Shown one piece after another: positions 26,392-34,305 of a stretch of 64,000 nt of DNA. The translations under genes and the position numbers were made by a program. The notes under the pieces are model-generated. The model was not told where the DNA came from and made no database searches. It saw only the letters and a list, made by a program, of their open reading frames with translations. Position 1 is the first letter of the stretch. Every line of letters begins with the position of its first letter. The DNA is from a candidate division BRC1 bacterium ADurb.Bin183 (GTDB taxonomy: Bacteria > Sumerlaeota > Sumerlaeia > MWCT01): the NCBI GenBank assembly GCA_002070185.1, contig MWCT01000001.1, forward strand, positions 393,110 to 457,109, read 5' to 3'.

Positions 26392-27102
26392 ATGACAACA
26401 AAGAAAAAAGTCGTTAAAGCCCCGGCAAAGGCTTCCCCAAAAAAGACGGTGAAAACCAAAACGGCTGCAACGCCAAAAGTTGCCGCAAAACCCGCAAAAA
26501 CCACAAAACCCACAGTTGCAAAAAAGGCGGCGAAGGAAACAAAAAAAACAGCCGTAGCCAAAACAAAAAAAATCGTTGTCAAAAGCGCGCTCAAACCGGA
26601 AAAACCCAAAACCAAACTCCCTTTGAAGAAAACGACAAAACCCGTAAAAAAACCGGCTGTAGTAAAACCCGCTCCCGCTGCTCAGGCAATAGCCCAGCAA
26701 CCAGAACCCAAAAAACTCCGCAAATCAGAAGCAACCAAACTCAGAGAAGAGCTCATCGCCGAGCAGAGCCGCTTAGTCAAAGAAATCAACAATCTGGATA
26801 ACATCGCGCGCACCAATTACGATGATGAAATGGCAACGGAAAATCGCGCTTACTCCATCCACATGGCGGAAAATGCCAGCGAAAACGAAGCCATCAACAT
26901 GGCGCTTGGATTGCGCGGAATACTTCTCACCCGTTTGCAGGGAATCTCGGAAGCCCTTGAGCGGCTTGACAAAGGCAAATACGGCATTTGCGTCCGCTGC
27001 AATTGCGCAATTGATGTGGAGCGCCTTCTGGCAAAACCTCAGGCTGTTTTTTGCGTCGCCTGCCGCCGAGAGTATGAGAAGGAAAGACGAGGCGTAATGT
27101 GA
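26392..27102 (+). CDS. DksA/TraR-type zinc finger protein with long histone H1-like N-terminal tail
   Basis: 236 residues from ATG 26392 after AGGAGG. Residues 1-115 are almost wholly Lys, Ala, Pro and Thr ('KKTVKTKTAATPKVAAKPAK'), like eukaryotic H1 or bacterial Hc1/AlgP-type nucleic-acid-binding tails. Residues about 120-236 form the DksA/TraR coiled coil and C4 zinc finger 'CVRCNC...CVAC'. DksA-type proteins enter the RNA polymerase secondary channel or bind ribosomal or other partners; the tail should bind DNA or RNA nonspecifically. The stop overlaps the lspA start by 4 bases, so the two are translationally coupled. Confidence 0.9.
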   Translation: MTTKKKVVKAPAKASPKKTVKTKTAATPKVAAKPAKTTKPTVAKKAAKETKKTAVAKTKKIVVKSALKPEKPKTKLPLKKTTKPVKKPAVVKPAPAAQAIAQQPEPKKLRKSEATKLREELIAEQSRLVKEINNLDNIARTNYDDEMATENRAYSIHMAENASENEAINMALGLRGILLTRLQGISEALERLDKGKYGICVRCNCAIDVERLLAKPQAVFCVACRREYEKERRGVM

Positions 27103-27581
27103 ATTTATTTTGGTGGATAGCTGGAGTTGCTCTTGCCGACCAAGCCGCAAAAATTCTGGCTATCCATTTTCTTCAAACGGGCAAGCCTGTTTATCTTGTT
27201 CCATCTTTTTTTTGGCTCCATCTCGTTTACAATCCCGGCGCCTTTGCCTCCATCATGCACAACCACCCCGGCATCCTTGCCGTCATAAACTCAATTGCCT
27301 TGCTCTTGATTATCTGGTGGGGGGCGCAGATTCCCAAAAAGGAAAAACGTTTACGCGCCGCCATGGGACTGGTTGCCGGCGGGGCGCTGGGAAATCTGGC
27401 GGATAGATTTTTTCGCGGCGGGCATGTGGTGGACTTTTTGGATGTCCATTGGATGAATAAAGTCCACTGGCCTGTCTTTAATATTGCCGATGTCGCCATA
27501 TCGGTTGGCGTCGGTCTGATATTTTTGGATCTCCTTCTTCAGAAAAAAAAGCAGCAGGCAAAACCAGCCGGCAATAAATAA
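27099..27581 (+). CDS. lspA: Lipoprotein signal peptidase (signal peptidase II)
   Basis: 160 residues from GTG 27099, which overlaps the upstream stop (GTGA). Four membrane helices with catalytic Asp residues in 'GGALGNLADRFFRGGHVVDF' and 'FNIADVAISVG', and the conserved 'LVYNPGAFA'. It cleaves prolipoproteins after diacylglyceryl transfer; substrates in this window include the lipoproteins encoded at 2477, 10215, 11221 and 39458. The tail after the last helix is short and Lys/Gln-rich. It converges with the yggS-like gene 10 bases away. Confidence 0.96.
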   Translation: MNLFWWIAGVALADQAAKILAIHFLQTGKPVYLVPSFFWLHLVYNPGAFASIMHNHPGILAVINSIALLLIIWWGAQIPKKEKRLRAAMGLVAGGALGNLADRFFRGGHVVDFLDVHWMNKVHWPVFNIADVAISVGVGLIFLDLLLQKKKQQAKPAGNK

Positions 27582-27591
27582 AATCAGCAAA

Positions 27592-28269
27592 TTAGCTACG
27601 CGCGCCGAATATGCTCGTTCCAATGCGGATGATGTTTGCGCCCTCTTCAATAGCAACGCGCCATGAACTGCTCATCCCCATTGAAAGAAAACGCATATCA
27701 ATATTGGCGTGTCCTGCCCGCGAAAGAGCGTCGAAGACTTCTTTTGTTGTCTTGAAATAAGGACGCGAATCTTCCGGATTATCTGAAAAAGGACCAAGCG
27801 TCATAAATCCCATTAAACGGACATGGCTTAAAGACGTTATTAGAACGGCGAGGTTTTCCGCCTCTTCGGGCAAAACGCCCGACTTAGCCGCTTCCCTCCC
27901 GCTGTTGATTTCAATCAGAATCGGCATGACCTTTCCCATATCCGCGCATTCCCTATCCAGTTTGGCGGCAAGAAGAAATGAGTCCACCGTTTCAATCATG
28001 TCAAAAATTTCCGCCGCTTTTTTTGCCTTGTTCTTTTGAAGGTGTCCAATCAGATGCCAGCGGGCGACGCCGCCCAGAGCCGCCTTCATCAACTCCGCTT
28101 CCTGAACGTAGTTATGCCCCACAACCTGAATGCCCGCTTCAATGGCAGCGCGGACTTCTTCGTTTGTGCGCGTCTTTGCCGCCGCCACAAGCGTTACGCC
28201 CTGAGGCAATTGGCGTAGAATCTCTTCAACATTTCGCCGGATGGCATTTACGTTTGTAATTCCGCTCAT
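27592..28269 (-). CDS. YggS family pyridoxal 5'-phosphate homeostasis protein
   Basis: 225 residues, normal for the family. The PLP Lys lies in 'LVAAAKTRTNEEV', and 'VGHNYVQEAELM', 'WHLIGHLQKNKA' and 'MGFMTLGPFSD' are family motifs. The C-terminal phosphate-binding text is 'LSMGMSSSWRVAIEEGANII' followed by RIGTSIFG. YggS/PROSC proteins bind PLP without known enzymatic activity and buffer B6 and amino-acid pools. The FmdB-type gene ends 10 bases upstream on the same strand, suggesting a short operon. Confidence 0.95.
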   Translation of the reverse strand: MSGITNVNAIRRNVEEILRQLPQGVTLVAAAKTRTNEEVRAAIEAGIQVVGHNYVQEAELMKAALGGVARWHLIGHLQKNKAKKAAEIFDMIETVDSFLLAAKLDRECADMGKVMPILIEINSGREAAKSGVLPEEAENLAVLITSLSHVRLMGFMTLGPFSDNPEDSRPYFKTTKEVFDALSRAGHANIDMRFLSMGMSSSWRVAIEEGANIIRIGTSIFGARS

Positions 28270-28279
28270 AATATTTGCA

Positions 28280-28510
28280 TCAGCCTTTTCCGCATGTGCT
28301 GCAGTTGTGCGAGCTGCAGCTGGAACATCCGCCGGCGTTGCCGTGGCTTACGATGGATTTGCCGTCCATAGTGGCGCTGAAAACGGACATGACGCGGGAC
28401 ATCTTTTCGCTCCCGCATTTTTCGCAGACGTGTTTAGATGCGGAGTTGAAGCCTTCCAAAAATTCGCTGACGGTCTGGCACTCGCCGCACTGATATTCAT
28501 AAATCGGCAT
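28280..28510 (-). CDS. FmdB-type zinc ribbon protein
   Basis: 76 residues. The N-terminus MPIYEYQCGECQTVSEFLEG and a second pair 'CEKCGSEKMSRVMSVFSA' form the FmdB/CxxC_CXXC_SSSS zinc ribbon. A Ser/Cys/His-rich tail ('CSSCSSHNCSTCGKG') follows and may bind another metal. FmdB was named as a regulatory protein linked to formamidase operons, but most homologues are uncharacterised. It sits between the yggS-like and J-domain genes on the minus strand. Confidence 0.93.
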   Translation of the reverse strand: MPIYEYQCGECQTVSEFLEGFNSASKHVCEKCGSEKMSRVMSVFSATMDGKSIVSHGNAGGCSSCSSHNCSTCGKG

Positions 28511-28527
28511 AAGTTTTTTCCTTTGCC

Positions 28528-28884
28528 CTATTTAAAATATTTATCCCGCCACCAAAGAAAATATCCCCAGTTATTTGCTGTGTTATACTCTTCGGAGACC
28601 GAATCGGAAAAGGGCTGTTCCCCGTTATCGAACAAGGCAGCCCCGTTGTCATTTTTCATTAAAAAATCATAAGCCGCGCGAATGTTGTTAAATTGGCGCA
28701 AAGCCTCCTTATCGCCCGGTTTTTTATCCGGGTGGTGCTTCATCGCAAGGAGCCAGTATGCCTTTTTAATCTCTGTAGGACTGGCGCCTTCATCCACGCC
28801 GAGAATTTTGCGCGCCAGTTTCTCCATGCGCAACTGCTCTTGTGCTTGTTTTTGAAAATCAAATTCGTCCTGCGCCATAGCCAA
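28528..28884 (-). CDS. Short J-domain protein
   Basis: 118 residues (or 116 from the second Met). A J-domain occupies about residues 24-85, with the essential HPD in 'LAMKHHPDKKPGDKEA'. The C-terminal part ends in an aromatic-rich 'NNWGYFLWWRDKYFK', a tail seen in a group of short DnaJ-like proteins. It lacks the G/F-rich, zinc and peptide-binding regions of full DnaJ, so it should only recruit and stimulate an Hsp70 at a specific site. First gene of a probable three-gene transcript with the FmdB-type and yggS-like genes. Confidence 0.92.
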   Translation of the reverse strand: MAMAQDEFDFQKQAQEQLRMEKLARKILGVDEGASPTEIKKAYWLLAMKHHPDKKPGDKEALRQFNNIRAAYDFLMKNDNGAALFDNGEQPFSDSVSEEYNTANNWGYFLWWRDKYFK

Positions 28885-28959
28885 CGCCTTAAAAAAAGAA
28901 AAAATTAATAATTAACAAATCAAAATCAAAAACGTATATGATTCTTTAACGCGCAATTG

Positions 28960-28985
28960 TTGCATTTCAAATGCAAATTTGCATG
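28960..28985. promoter_or_regulatory. Overlapping palindromes upstream of the J-domain gene
   Basis: TTGCATTT-C-AAATGCAA (28960-28976) is a perfect 8-bp inverted repeat. It overlaps GCAAATTTGC (28973-28982), itself self-complementary, and the motif ATTTGCAT recurs. It lies in the 106-bp gap between the DUF89 gene stop and the J-domain gene start, both minus strand. It could be an operator for the J-domain operon; no T-run follows that would make it a good terminator. Confidence 0.35.
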
Positions 28986-28990
28986 TTTCG

Positions 28991-29848
28991 TCATTTTTTG
29001 TTTTTCATTAGAACCGCCGAACCCAGCGGGCAGCCCACTGCGCGGGCAATCACCGGACATTTGGCGCGCAGGAGGAAAAAGATGTTCCCCGCCTCGCCGT
29101 CAAGCGTTTCATAATTGCCCTGCCCTTTGGAAATTATTACATCCGCGCTTTCGAACCGACGCCTAAATTCATCCGAGCATTGAGGCAGCCATGTCCCCGG
29201 CGCGTCGTCGCCGTTGTCAATCACGACCACAATCTCCGTAATGCCCGTTTCAATGGCATCCTCCAAAGTGGCGTCGTTCAAAATCGGTCCGCCCCGCACG
29301 GCAAAGGTCACCTTTTCGCGGGGGAGTTCCTCAACGAGAAGACGATCCAGCACAATCTCTCCGCAGTTATCGGCAAGATAAAGAATGCTCGACGCGGATT
29401 GCACCGCGTCATGAAAGGACTGGAGCGTCTCGGCGAGAATCGGCGCATCGAGCGCTTCGCGGATTGAGCGCTCCGCATGAGCATGGTCAATGCCCGGATA
29501 AATACCCATGTCAATGATATTTCCCGCAATTGCCAAACGCGCCGCTGTTTCGAACGGATTTCGGGATGTGCGGACAATCTCCTTCATCTCAGGATAAAGT
29601 TCCATGGCAAAACGGTTTTGGCGGCGTTTGGATTTGGCATAAGGGTCGGCAATGCCGGTCATGCGCCGTATCAAAGAGGAGACTTTTTGCGCTAAAAGGG
29701 GAGGCGGCGTTTCAAAATCCGCCTCGATGATAATTTTAAGCGACTCCCGTGCAATCTCTTTCTGGAGTGATTCGACCTCGGTTCCCATCCGCGCCATCTC
29801 CAGCGCCTGACGCGCAAAACAGGGGATACATTCTAAATGAGTTTTCAC
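28991..29848 (-). CDS. DUF89 / ARMT1-like damage-control phosphatase family protein
   Basis: 285 residues from GTG 29848, which follows AGGAGCGGC and gives VKTHLECIPCFARQ; the frame is open further upstream but that region does not look like the family. The N-terminal CxxC ('CIPC') is typical of archaeal and bacterial DUF89 proteins. 'YLADNCGEIVLDRLLVEEL', 'VRGGPILNDATLEDA' and 'DVIISKGQGNYETL' are the metal- and phosphate-binding motifs. Family members are metal-dependent phosphatases that remove damaged sugar-phosphate metabolites. The gene starts back to back with the small membrane gene at 29891. Confidence 0.9.
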   Translation of the reverse strand: MKTHLECIPCFARQALEMARMGTEVESLQKEIARESLKIIIEADFETPPPLLAQKVSSLIRRMTGIADPYAKSKRRQNRFAMELYPEMKEIVRTSRNPFETAARLAIAGNIIDMGIYPGIDHAHAERSIREALDAPILAETLQSFHDAVQSASSILYLADNCGEIVLDRLLVEELPREKVTFAVRGGPILNDATLEDAIETGITEIVVVIDNGDDAPGTWLPQCSDEFRRRFESADVIISKGQGNYETLDGEAGNIFFLLRAKCPVIARAVGCPLGSAVLMKNKK

Positions 29849-29890
29849 GCCGCTCCTCAAAATTTTTATTTGGCAAAGCATGTCACCCAA

Positions 29891-30216
29891 ATGAAAAGAA
29901 AACCAATCGAACCAACGCCCGCCCCGCCGGTCAAGCAAGAAAGACCCTTGACCCGCCGGCGGCTCATGTTATATCCCACGACCATGTTTTGGATGCTTTA
30001 TTTTGCAACAGTTCCCGTTTTATTATTTTAGGAATTGTCGGAAAATATCTCTATTATTCCCAAATGGGCGGTTATGCCGGATGGGCGGCATCCATGAGAG
30101 ATTTTTATAGGGGTTGGCTTATTGTTTTACTTGTGTTTTTGGGAGTGGAATGGGTATATTTCAAAATGAGAAAGAAGTTCATTGAAAAGAAAATAGACAA
30201 TGAAACAAAGATATAA
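29891..30216 (+). pseudogene. Small two-helix membrane protein gene split by a frameshift
   Basis: ATG 29891 opens a 46-codon frame (basic, Pro-rich start, then 'TMFWMLYFATVPVLLF') that ends in TAG at 30029-30031, in the middle of a membrane helix. The -1 frame continues the helix without a break as 'FIILGIVGKYLYYS', then gives a loop, a second helix 'GWLIVLLVFLGVEWVYF' and a basic tail, stopping at 30216. The joined product would be about 107 residues with two membrane helices. A one-base deletion in the T/A-rich stretch around 30018-30030 is the simplest cause; assembly error is possible. Its end overlaps the next gene start by 17 bases, so the two were probably coupled. Family unknown. Confidence 0.55.
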
Positions 30217-31582
30217 AGGCGCGTTTTTAGGTATGGCAATCGGCGATGCCCTCGGCGCGCCGGCGCAAAGCCTCAAGCCCGGACGCATTGTTCAAGCCTT
30301 TGGCAAAATCATGGATTACATCGAACCCGACAAGGCGTTTGAACCAACGTCGTCGCACTGGCGGTTGAAGGGGCTTTATTCCCTGCCAACGCAACAGGCG
30401 CTCGTTGTTGCCGAGTCGCTTATCACATCCTCAAAATATGATTTGCAGGACATATTCACAACATTTCAGGCAATGGCGCGCGGGGAGGAGCCTCTGGGGT
30501 ATTTTCGCGGCGCGGACGTTCATTTCCGCAAGGTGTTGGATTTAATGGGAACATCCGCCGCGCCCTTTGAATGCGGCGTTTCCCACCCCGGCATCGGCGC
30601 CGCAAGCCGCGTCCTGCCGCTTGCCCTGATTTTTCGCAATGACGAAACCGCGCTTATGCGCGCCGCCGTCGAATGCGCCCTCCTCACGCATAACGACCCA
30701 CGGGCAATAGCAGGAGCGGCGGCTATCGTTTATGCCGCTTTTCGATTTTCCCAAGAGCGGCAAATAACGCCAAAAGACCGCATTGATTTTTGCAGAGACC
30801 TTCAGCGGTTTACGCGCAAGAGCGAGGAATTTTTGCAGGATGAATTTAAGCGTTGCATCCCGAAGGAAATTCCCCAACCCGCCTTTTACGCCGTAAGCGA
30901 CGCGTTGAGTATTCTTCTGCCCTGTCTGCGGGAAAACGATTGCGCCCTCGCCCGCAAAACTATTATCGCGGAGGCAAACCGCCGCGACCCGCAATTCCCC
31001 ATATCCTCGCCCAATCAGGATTTCGCCCCTTCCGCCATAGTCCATGCCCTTTATATCAGCCTCTCCGCCTTGACATTTGGACAAGGCGTCATAGAAATAA
31101 TCAACGAGGGAAAGGAAGCCTGCGCGATGGGAGCCATCGCGGGAGGGCTATTGGGGCTGCGTTTTGGCGATGACGGCATTCCTGATGAATGGCGCGCGGG
31201 GCTTCTCAATGCCCATGAAATTGCGCGGCGCGGCGATGAGATGGCAAACGGATTTCCCGATTGGTCGGAACGCACAGACCTCATCGCGATGGAGAGCCGT
31301 TTGACGCGCGACGACGCCGCAGAACGCCGCAAAAGGCGCGAGGCGGTTATTCATGAAGAGGAAAAGCGCGCCCAAAAAAGCGCCGCCCGCGGGAAGACCG
31401 CCGCCTCATCCGAGACAAAAGCAAAACTCCCGCCGCAGGAAGAGGCTCCATTTGCCCCGCCGCCGTGGATTGTATTCGGCGAGCCGCTTGCCGATCCTAT
31501 CACAAAACAGCGCGACAAGGCGCTTCGCGGGCGCAAACGCATCGAGTGGAAGGAAACGCGACGGCGAAAAAGCAAGGAGTGA
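30200..31582 (+). CDS. ADP-ribosylglycohydrolase-fold protein lacking the metal-binding Asp residues
   Basis: 460 residues. The N-terminus 'GAFLGMAIGDALGAPAQ', the middle 'GIGAASRVLPLALIFRND' and 'LLTHNDPRAIAGAAA', and the end 'AMGAIAGGLLGLRFG' follow the ADP-ribosylglycohydrolase (DraG/ARH) family in order. Where the family has TDDTQ, this protein has 'SLPTQ'; where it has GDxDT, this has 'EGKEA'. These Asp residues bind the two Mg2+ ions, so hydrolase activity is not expected. A highly charged tail of about 130 residues, rich in Lys, Arg, Ala and Glu, follows the fold. It may be a binding protein for ADP-ribosylated targets or have another role. It overlaps the frameshifted membrane gene upstream. 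Confidence 0.88.
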   Translation: MKQRYKGAFLGMAIGDALGAPAQSLKPGRIVQAFGKIMDYIEPDKAFEPTSSHWRLKGLYSLPTQQALVVAESLITSSKYDLQDIFTTFQAMARGEEPLGYFRGADVHFRKVLDLMGTSAAPFECGVSHPGIGAASRVLPLALIFRNDETALMRAAVECALLTHNDPRAIAGAAAIVYAAFRFSQERQITPKDRIDFCRDLQRFTRKSEEFLQDEFKRCIPKEIPQPAFYAVSDALSILLPCLRENDCALARKTIIAEANRRDPQFPISSPNQDFAPSAIVHALYISLSALTFGQGVIEIINEGKEACAMGAIAGGLLGLRFGDDGIPDEWRAGLLNAHEIARRGDEMANGFPDWSERTDLIAMESRLTRDDAAERRKRREAVIHEEEKRAQKSAARGKTAASSETKAKLPPQEEAPFAPPPWIVFGEPLADPITKQRDKALRGRKRIEWKETRRRKSKE

Positions 31583-31588
31583 ATTGAC

Positions 31589-33478
31589 TCAACTCAGACG
31601 CGCAATGACATAATCGCGCAATAAAGGAATGATAACGTTCTGGACTCCGCCCTCGCTGATTAAATCGCAAACATCCGGCTCATTCGCATCCGGCGCGAAT
31701 ATTTCCGCCTTTGTAAAAAATCCGGCGGATTTAGCGCGCCACGATATTTTAATATTTTGCGTTTCGGGAAATCCAATCGTGTAATTGTTTTTGTGAATGA
31801 TTGCCGTCGTTGGCGGCGCCGCGCCGCGGTAGTTGAGAATGTGTATAATCAGATTGTTTTTTTCGCCGCGAAAGCCGCTCGCCAAAATTCCCGCCGGCGC
31901 AGTAATTTCAAGAGACGGCGCATCATTGAGCGCATCTCGGACAGCGGCAAGAATCAACCGACCCGCATCAGGTTCGCGCGTATCGCAAAACTCTTCATCC
32001 ATACGGGCGCACGGCAGGTGGCGGCGCAGACCGATTTTTTCAGGAAAATATTTTCCCGCTTTTTGAAGGGCGTATGCAAGCGACAAATCAATCCGCGGCT
32101 CGCCGGTTTCGTCCCGCCAGCCCGTTTCGCCTGTCGTGATAATGCGCCCCCCCGAAGAGGCGTAATCAAGGAGCGCTAAAATCTGCGCGTCGCTTAAACA
32201 AACGGCGTGCGGCGCGATGACCAGACGATAGCGCGATAAATGTTCTTTGGTCAGATCCCGTTCCAGCGCCGTCTCAAAGGGAATGTTCGCCTCAATCAGC
32301 GTTTGCGCCCAGCCCGTCCATTCGCGGACATAAAAATCAAGGTCGCGCCCTTTATAACCGTCGCGGGTTTGTTTGGAAAAAAGTAAAGCCGCATCCGCCA
32401 TCGGCGCGCTTGCAATAAAAAGATTTTCATGCGACGCCTGCCATTTGAAAAAATCGAAAGGATAACTTGCGCTGGCGTTGTTGCATGCCCAAAAACGAAA
32501 GCCCGCCGCGCTGGAAAGCGCCCACGAAAAACGCGATTCCAATTCCGAGCGCGGATAGAAAAGCGCCAGCGGGGCAACGCCGGTCGGACGGGCAATGGCG
32601 GCGTATAATTTCAGCTCCGCAAAATACCAGAGCCATCCATAAAAGGGGATGCCGTTTCGGACATAAGCCTCGTAAAAAATATAATCGAGCACGCGGGAAT
32701 ATTCGATGGCGTCCGTCCCCCAAAATTGCGCCGACCATGTGTCGCTGGCGCCGGCATGGCAAGTCGTCAGGATTTTTCCGGGCGTTTCCGCATCAAGCCG
32801 CTTTTTCAAATCCGCAAAAAAATCGGCGGCGGATTTCATGCGGAAGCGCAGCCATGCGCGCCAGAGAGGATTTTCAAAATTTTCCCATACCGGCGAATTG
32901 GCTTCAAAGGGAAGCGCCATGCCGGTTTCTTCCTTAAATTTTTCCCGGCACCACAGACAGCCGCAAGAAAACCATGTCGGCAGCCATTCCACCTCGTCAA
33001 TCATCCACCCATCCACGCCTGTTTCTTTTGTGAACTCGATGACCATCTGATAGAACGCCTCGCGAAATTCGGGATGATTGAGACAGAAGAGCCATACGCC
33101 CCCATATTCCTCAAAGAAGAGCGGCTCATCGGGGCGGCGGGCGTCGCGCTGCGTCCAGCCGCGATGCTCCCGCATGAATTCTTCATGGCAATAGGCGGCG
33201 GATGCATGGTGCAGGATTTTGATGCCGCGTCTGCGGCATGTTTCCGCCATGAGTTTCGTTGCCGCAATGCTCTTTGCTCTGGGTTGCGGCTTGAATAAAA
33301 ATTGCGGCGGCGCGCCTTCCGGCATATCGAACATGATGTAGCGATGGTCTTCAGTCAGAATCATGTTGATGCCGCGCTCGGCAAGGCGGCTGATATCCGA
33401 CTCCGCCTTTTCGGGCGTTAAATCGGCGGGATATGGCAATTGGATAGCGCGAACAGAATTCAGCCATTGTTTGTTCAT
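31589..33478 (-). CDS. Putative glycoside hydrolase (GHL-type TIM barrel with beta-galactosidase trimerisation-like domain)
   Basis: 629 residues without a signal peptide. Residues about 1-370 look like a (beta/alpha)8 barrel: 'RGINMILTEDHRY', 'RRRGIKILHHASAAYCHEEF', 'TGVDGWMIDEVEWLPTWFSC' and 'KILTTCHAG'. The pair Asp/Glu in 'MIDEVEW' is a likely catalytic region, and 'CGCLWC' nearby may bind a metal. Residues about 385-500 resemble the flavodoxin-like trimerisation domain of GH42 beta-galactosidases ('YRLVIAPHAVCLSDAQILAL', 'SGGRIITTGETGW'). Probably a cytosolic glycosidase; substrate unknown. The SAM hydroxide adenosyltransferase-like gene ends 15 bases upstream on the same strand. Confidence 0.8.
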   Translation of the reverse strand: MNKQWLNSVRAIQLPYPADLTPEKAESDISRLAERGINMILTEDHRYIMFDMPEGAPPQFLFKPQPRAKSIAATKLMAETCRRRGIKILHHASAAYCHEEFMREHRGWTQRDARRPDEPLFFEEYGGVWLFCLNHPEFREAFYQMVIEFTKETGVDGWMIDEVEWLPTWFSCGCLWCREKFKEETGMALPFEANSPVWENFENPLWRAWLRFRMKSAADFFADLKKRLDAETPGKILTTCHAGASDTWSAQFWGTDAIEYSRVLDYIFYEAYVRNGIPFYGWLWYFAELKLYAAIARPTGVAPLALFYPRSELESRFSWALSSAAGFRFWACNNASASYPFDFFKWQASHENLFIASAPMADAALLFSKQTRDGYKGRDLDFYVREWTGWAQTLIEANIPFETALERDLTKEHLSRYRLVIAPHAVCLSDAQILALLDYASSGGRIITTGETGWRDETGEPRIDLSLAYALQKAGKYFPEKIGLRRHLPCARMDEEFCDTREPDAGRLILAAVRDALNDAPSLEITAPAGILASGFRGEKNNLIIHILNYRGAAPPTTAIIHKNNYTIGFPETQNIKISWRAKSAGFFTKAEIFAPDANEPDVCDLISEGGVQNVIIPLLRDYVIARLS

Positions 33479-33492
33479 AAAACGGCACCTTT

Positions 33493-34305
33493 TTAAAAGA
33501 TTAATTCAATTTTTGTCCCGATGGCGGACTTGAGAATATCCGCGGCGCTATTTAGGTTCGCGGCGATTTCAAGGCGCCCAGTCGAGCCCCAATATGCCGC
33601 GAGCGCGCCGCAGGGCACATCGGCATAGCCCGCCGCAAGCCCCTTTATTTTATTGCGTCGGATGGAAATAACCGCGGAGCGCGCATCGAACTTTTTCGGC
33701 AAATCTTCCGCGCTGATGTTGGTTATCAAATTTCCAAAGCGGTCAATGTAGAGCACCTCGCCGCGTAAAACACCTTTGGAGGTTTTTGACGGCGGCGGGA
33801 TATTCAATCGAACCATGTCCTCGCAGAGCGCGCCGAAATCTTCGAGCGGTTTTCCCTCGGCAAGATGCGCCGCCGCTGGAGCAAAAACATCGCGCCCCTC
33901 AAAAGTTGTCCCTTTGCCTTCAAGCATGAGTTTTTTATTTTCGATAGAATATACGAGAAATGTTTCCGCCTGAGATTCAACGCCCGTGAGGAGCCCGTTA
34001 TCAGGCGAGATAAAAAAATAAGACCCGTCTGTTGCGGCGAGCCGGCGCCGCGCCGTCCCAACGCCCGGATCAACCACGCAGCAAAAAATCGTCCCTTCCG
34101 AAAAATCGCGATAGCAACTTTCAAGAATGAATGACGCCGCGAGGATATTATGCGGTTCGACTTCGTGCGTGATGTCCACAATCTCCGCGTCGCAAGCGAT
34201 ACGCCGTATGACGCCCTTCATGGAAGAGACAAACCAGTCCCGCGTCCCGAAATCCGTCAGCAACGCAATTATGCGCCGCGGTTTCTTATTTGTTTTGCTC
34301 GCCAA
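33493..34305 (-). CDS. SAM hydroxide adenosyltransferase-like (DUF62) protein with altered triad
   Basis: I chose TTG 34305, placed after GGGGGGAAACG; an earlier TTG at 34344 has no such site. 270 residues. 'IIALLTDFGTRDWFVSSMKG', 'CVVDPGVGTARRRLA', 'FFISPDNGLLTG' and 'FGNLITNI' define the DUF62 family, whose members split S-adenosylmethionine into adenosine and methionine using water, or halide in chlorinase and fluorinase. The Asp and Arg of the known Asp-Arg-His triad are present. At the expected 'TFHGRD' this protein reads 'TFEGRD', so the His is replaced by Glu. It overlaps the end of the upstream membrane protein gene by 20 bases. Confidence 0.92.
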   Translation of the reverse strand: MASKTNKKPRRIIALLTDFGTRDWFVSSMKGVIRRIACDAEIVDITHEVEPHNILAASFILESCYRDFSEGTIFCCVVDPGVGTARRRLAATDGSYFFISPDNGLLTGVESQAETFLVYSIENKKLMLEGKGTTFEGRDVFAPAAAHLAEGKPLEDFGALCEDMVRLNIPPPSKTSKGVLRGEVLYIDRFGNLITNISAEDLPKKFDARSAVISIRRNKIKGLAAGYADVPCGALAAYWGSTGRLEIAANLNSAADILKSAIGTKIELIF

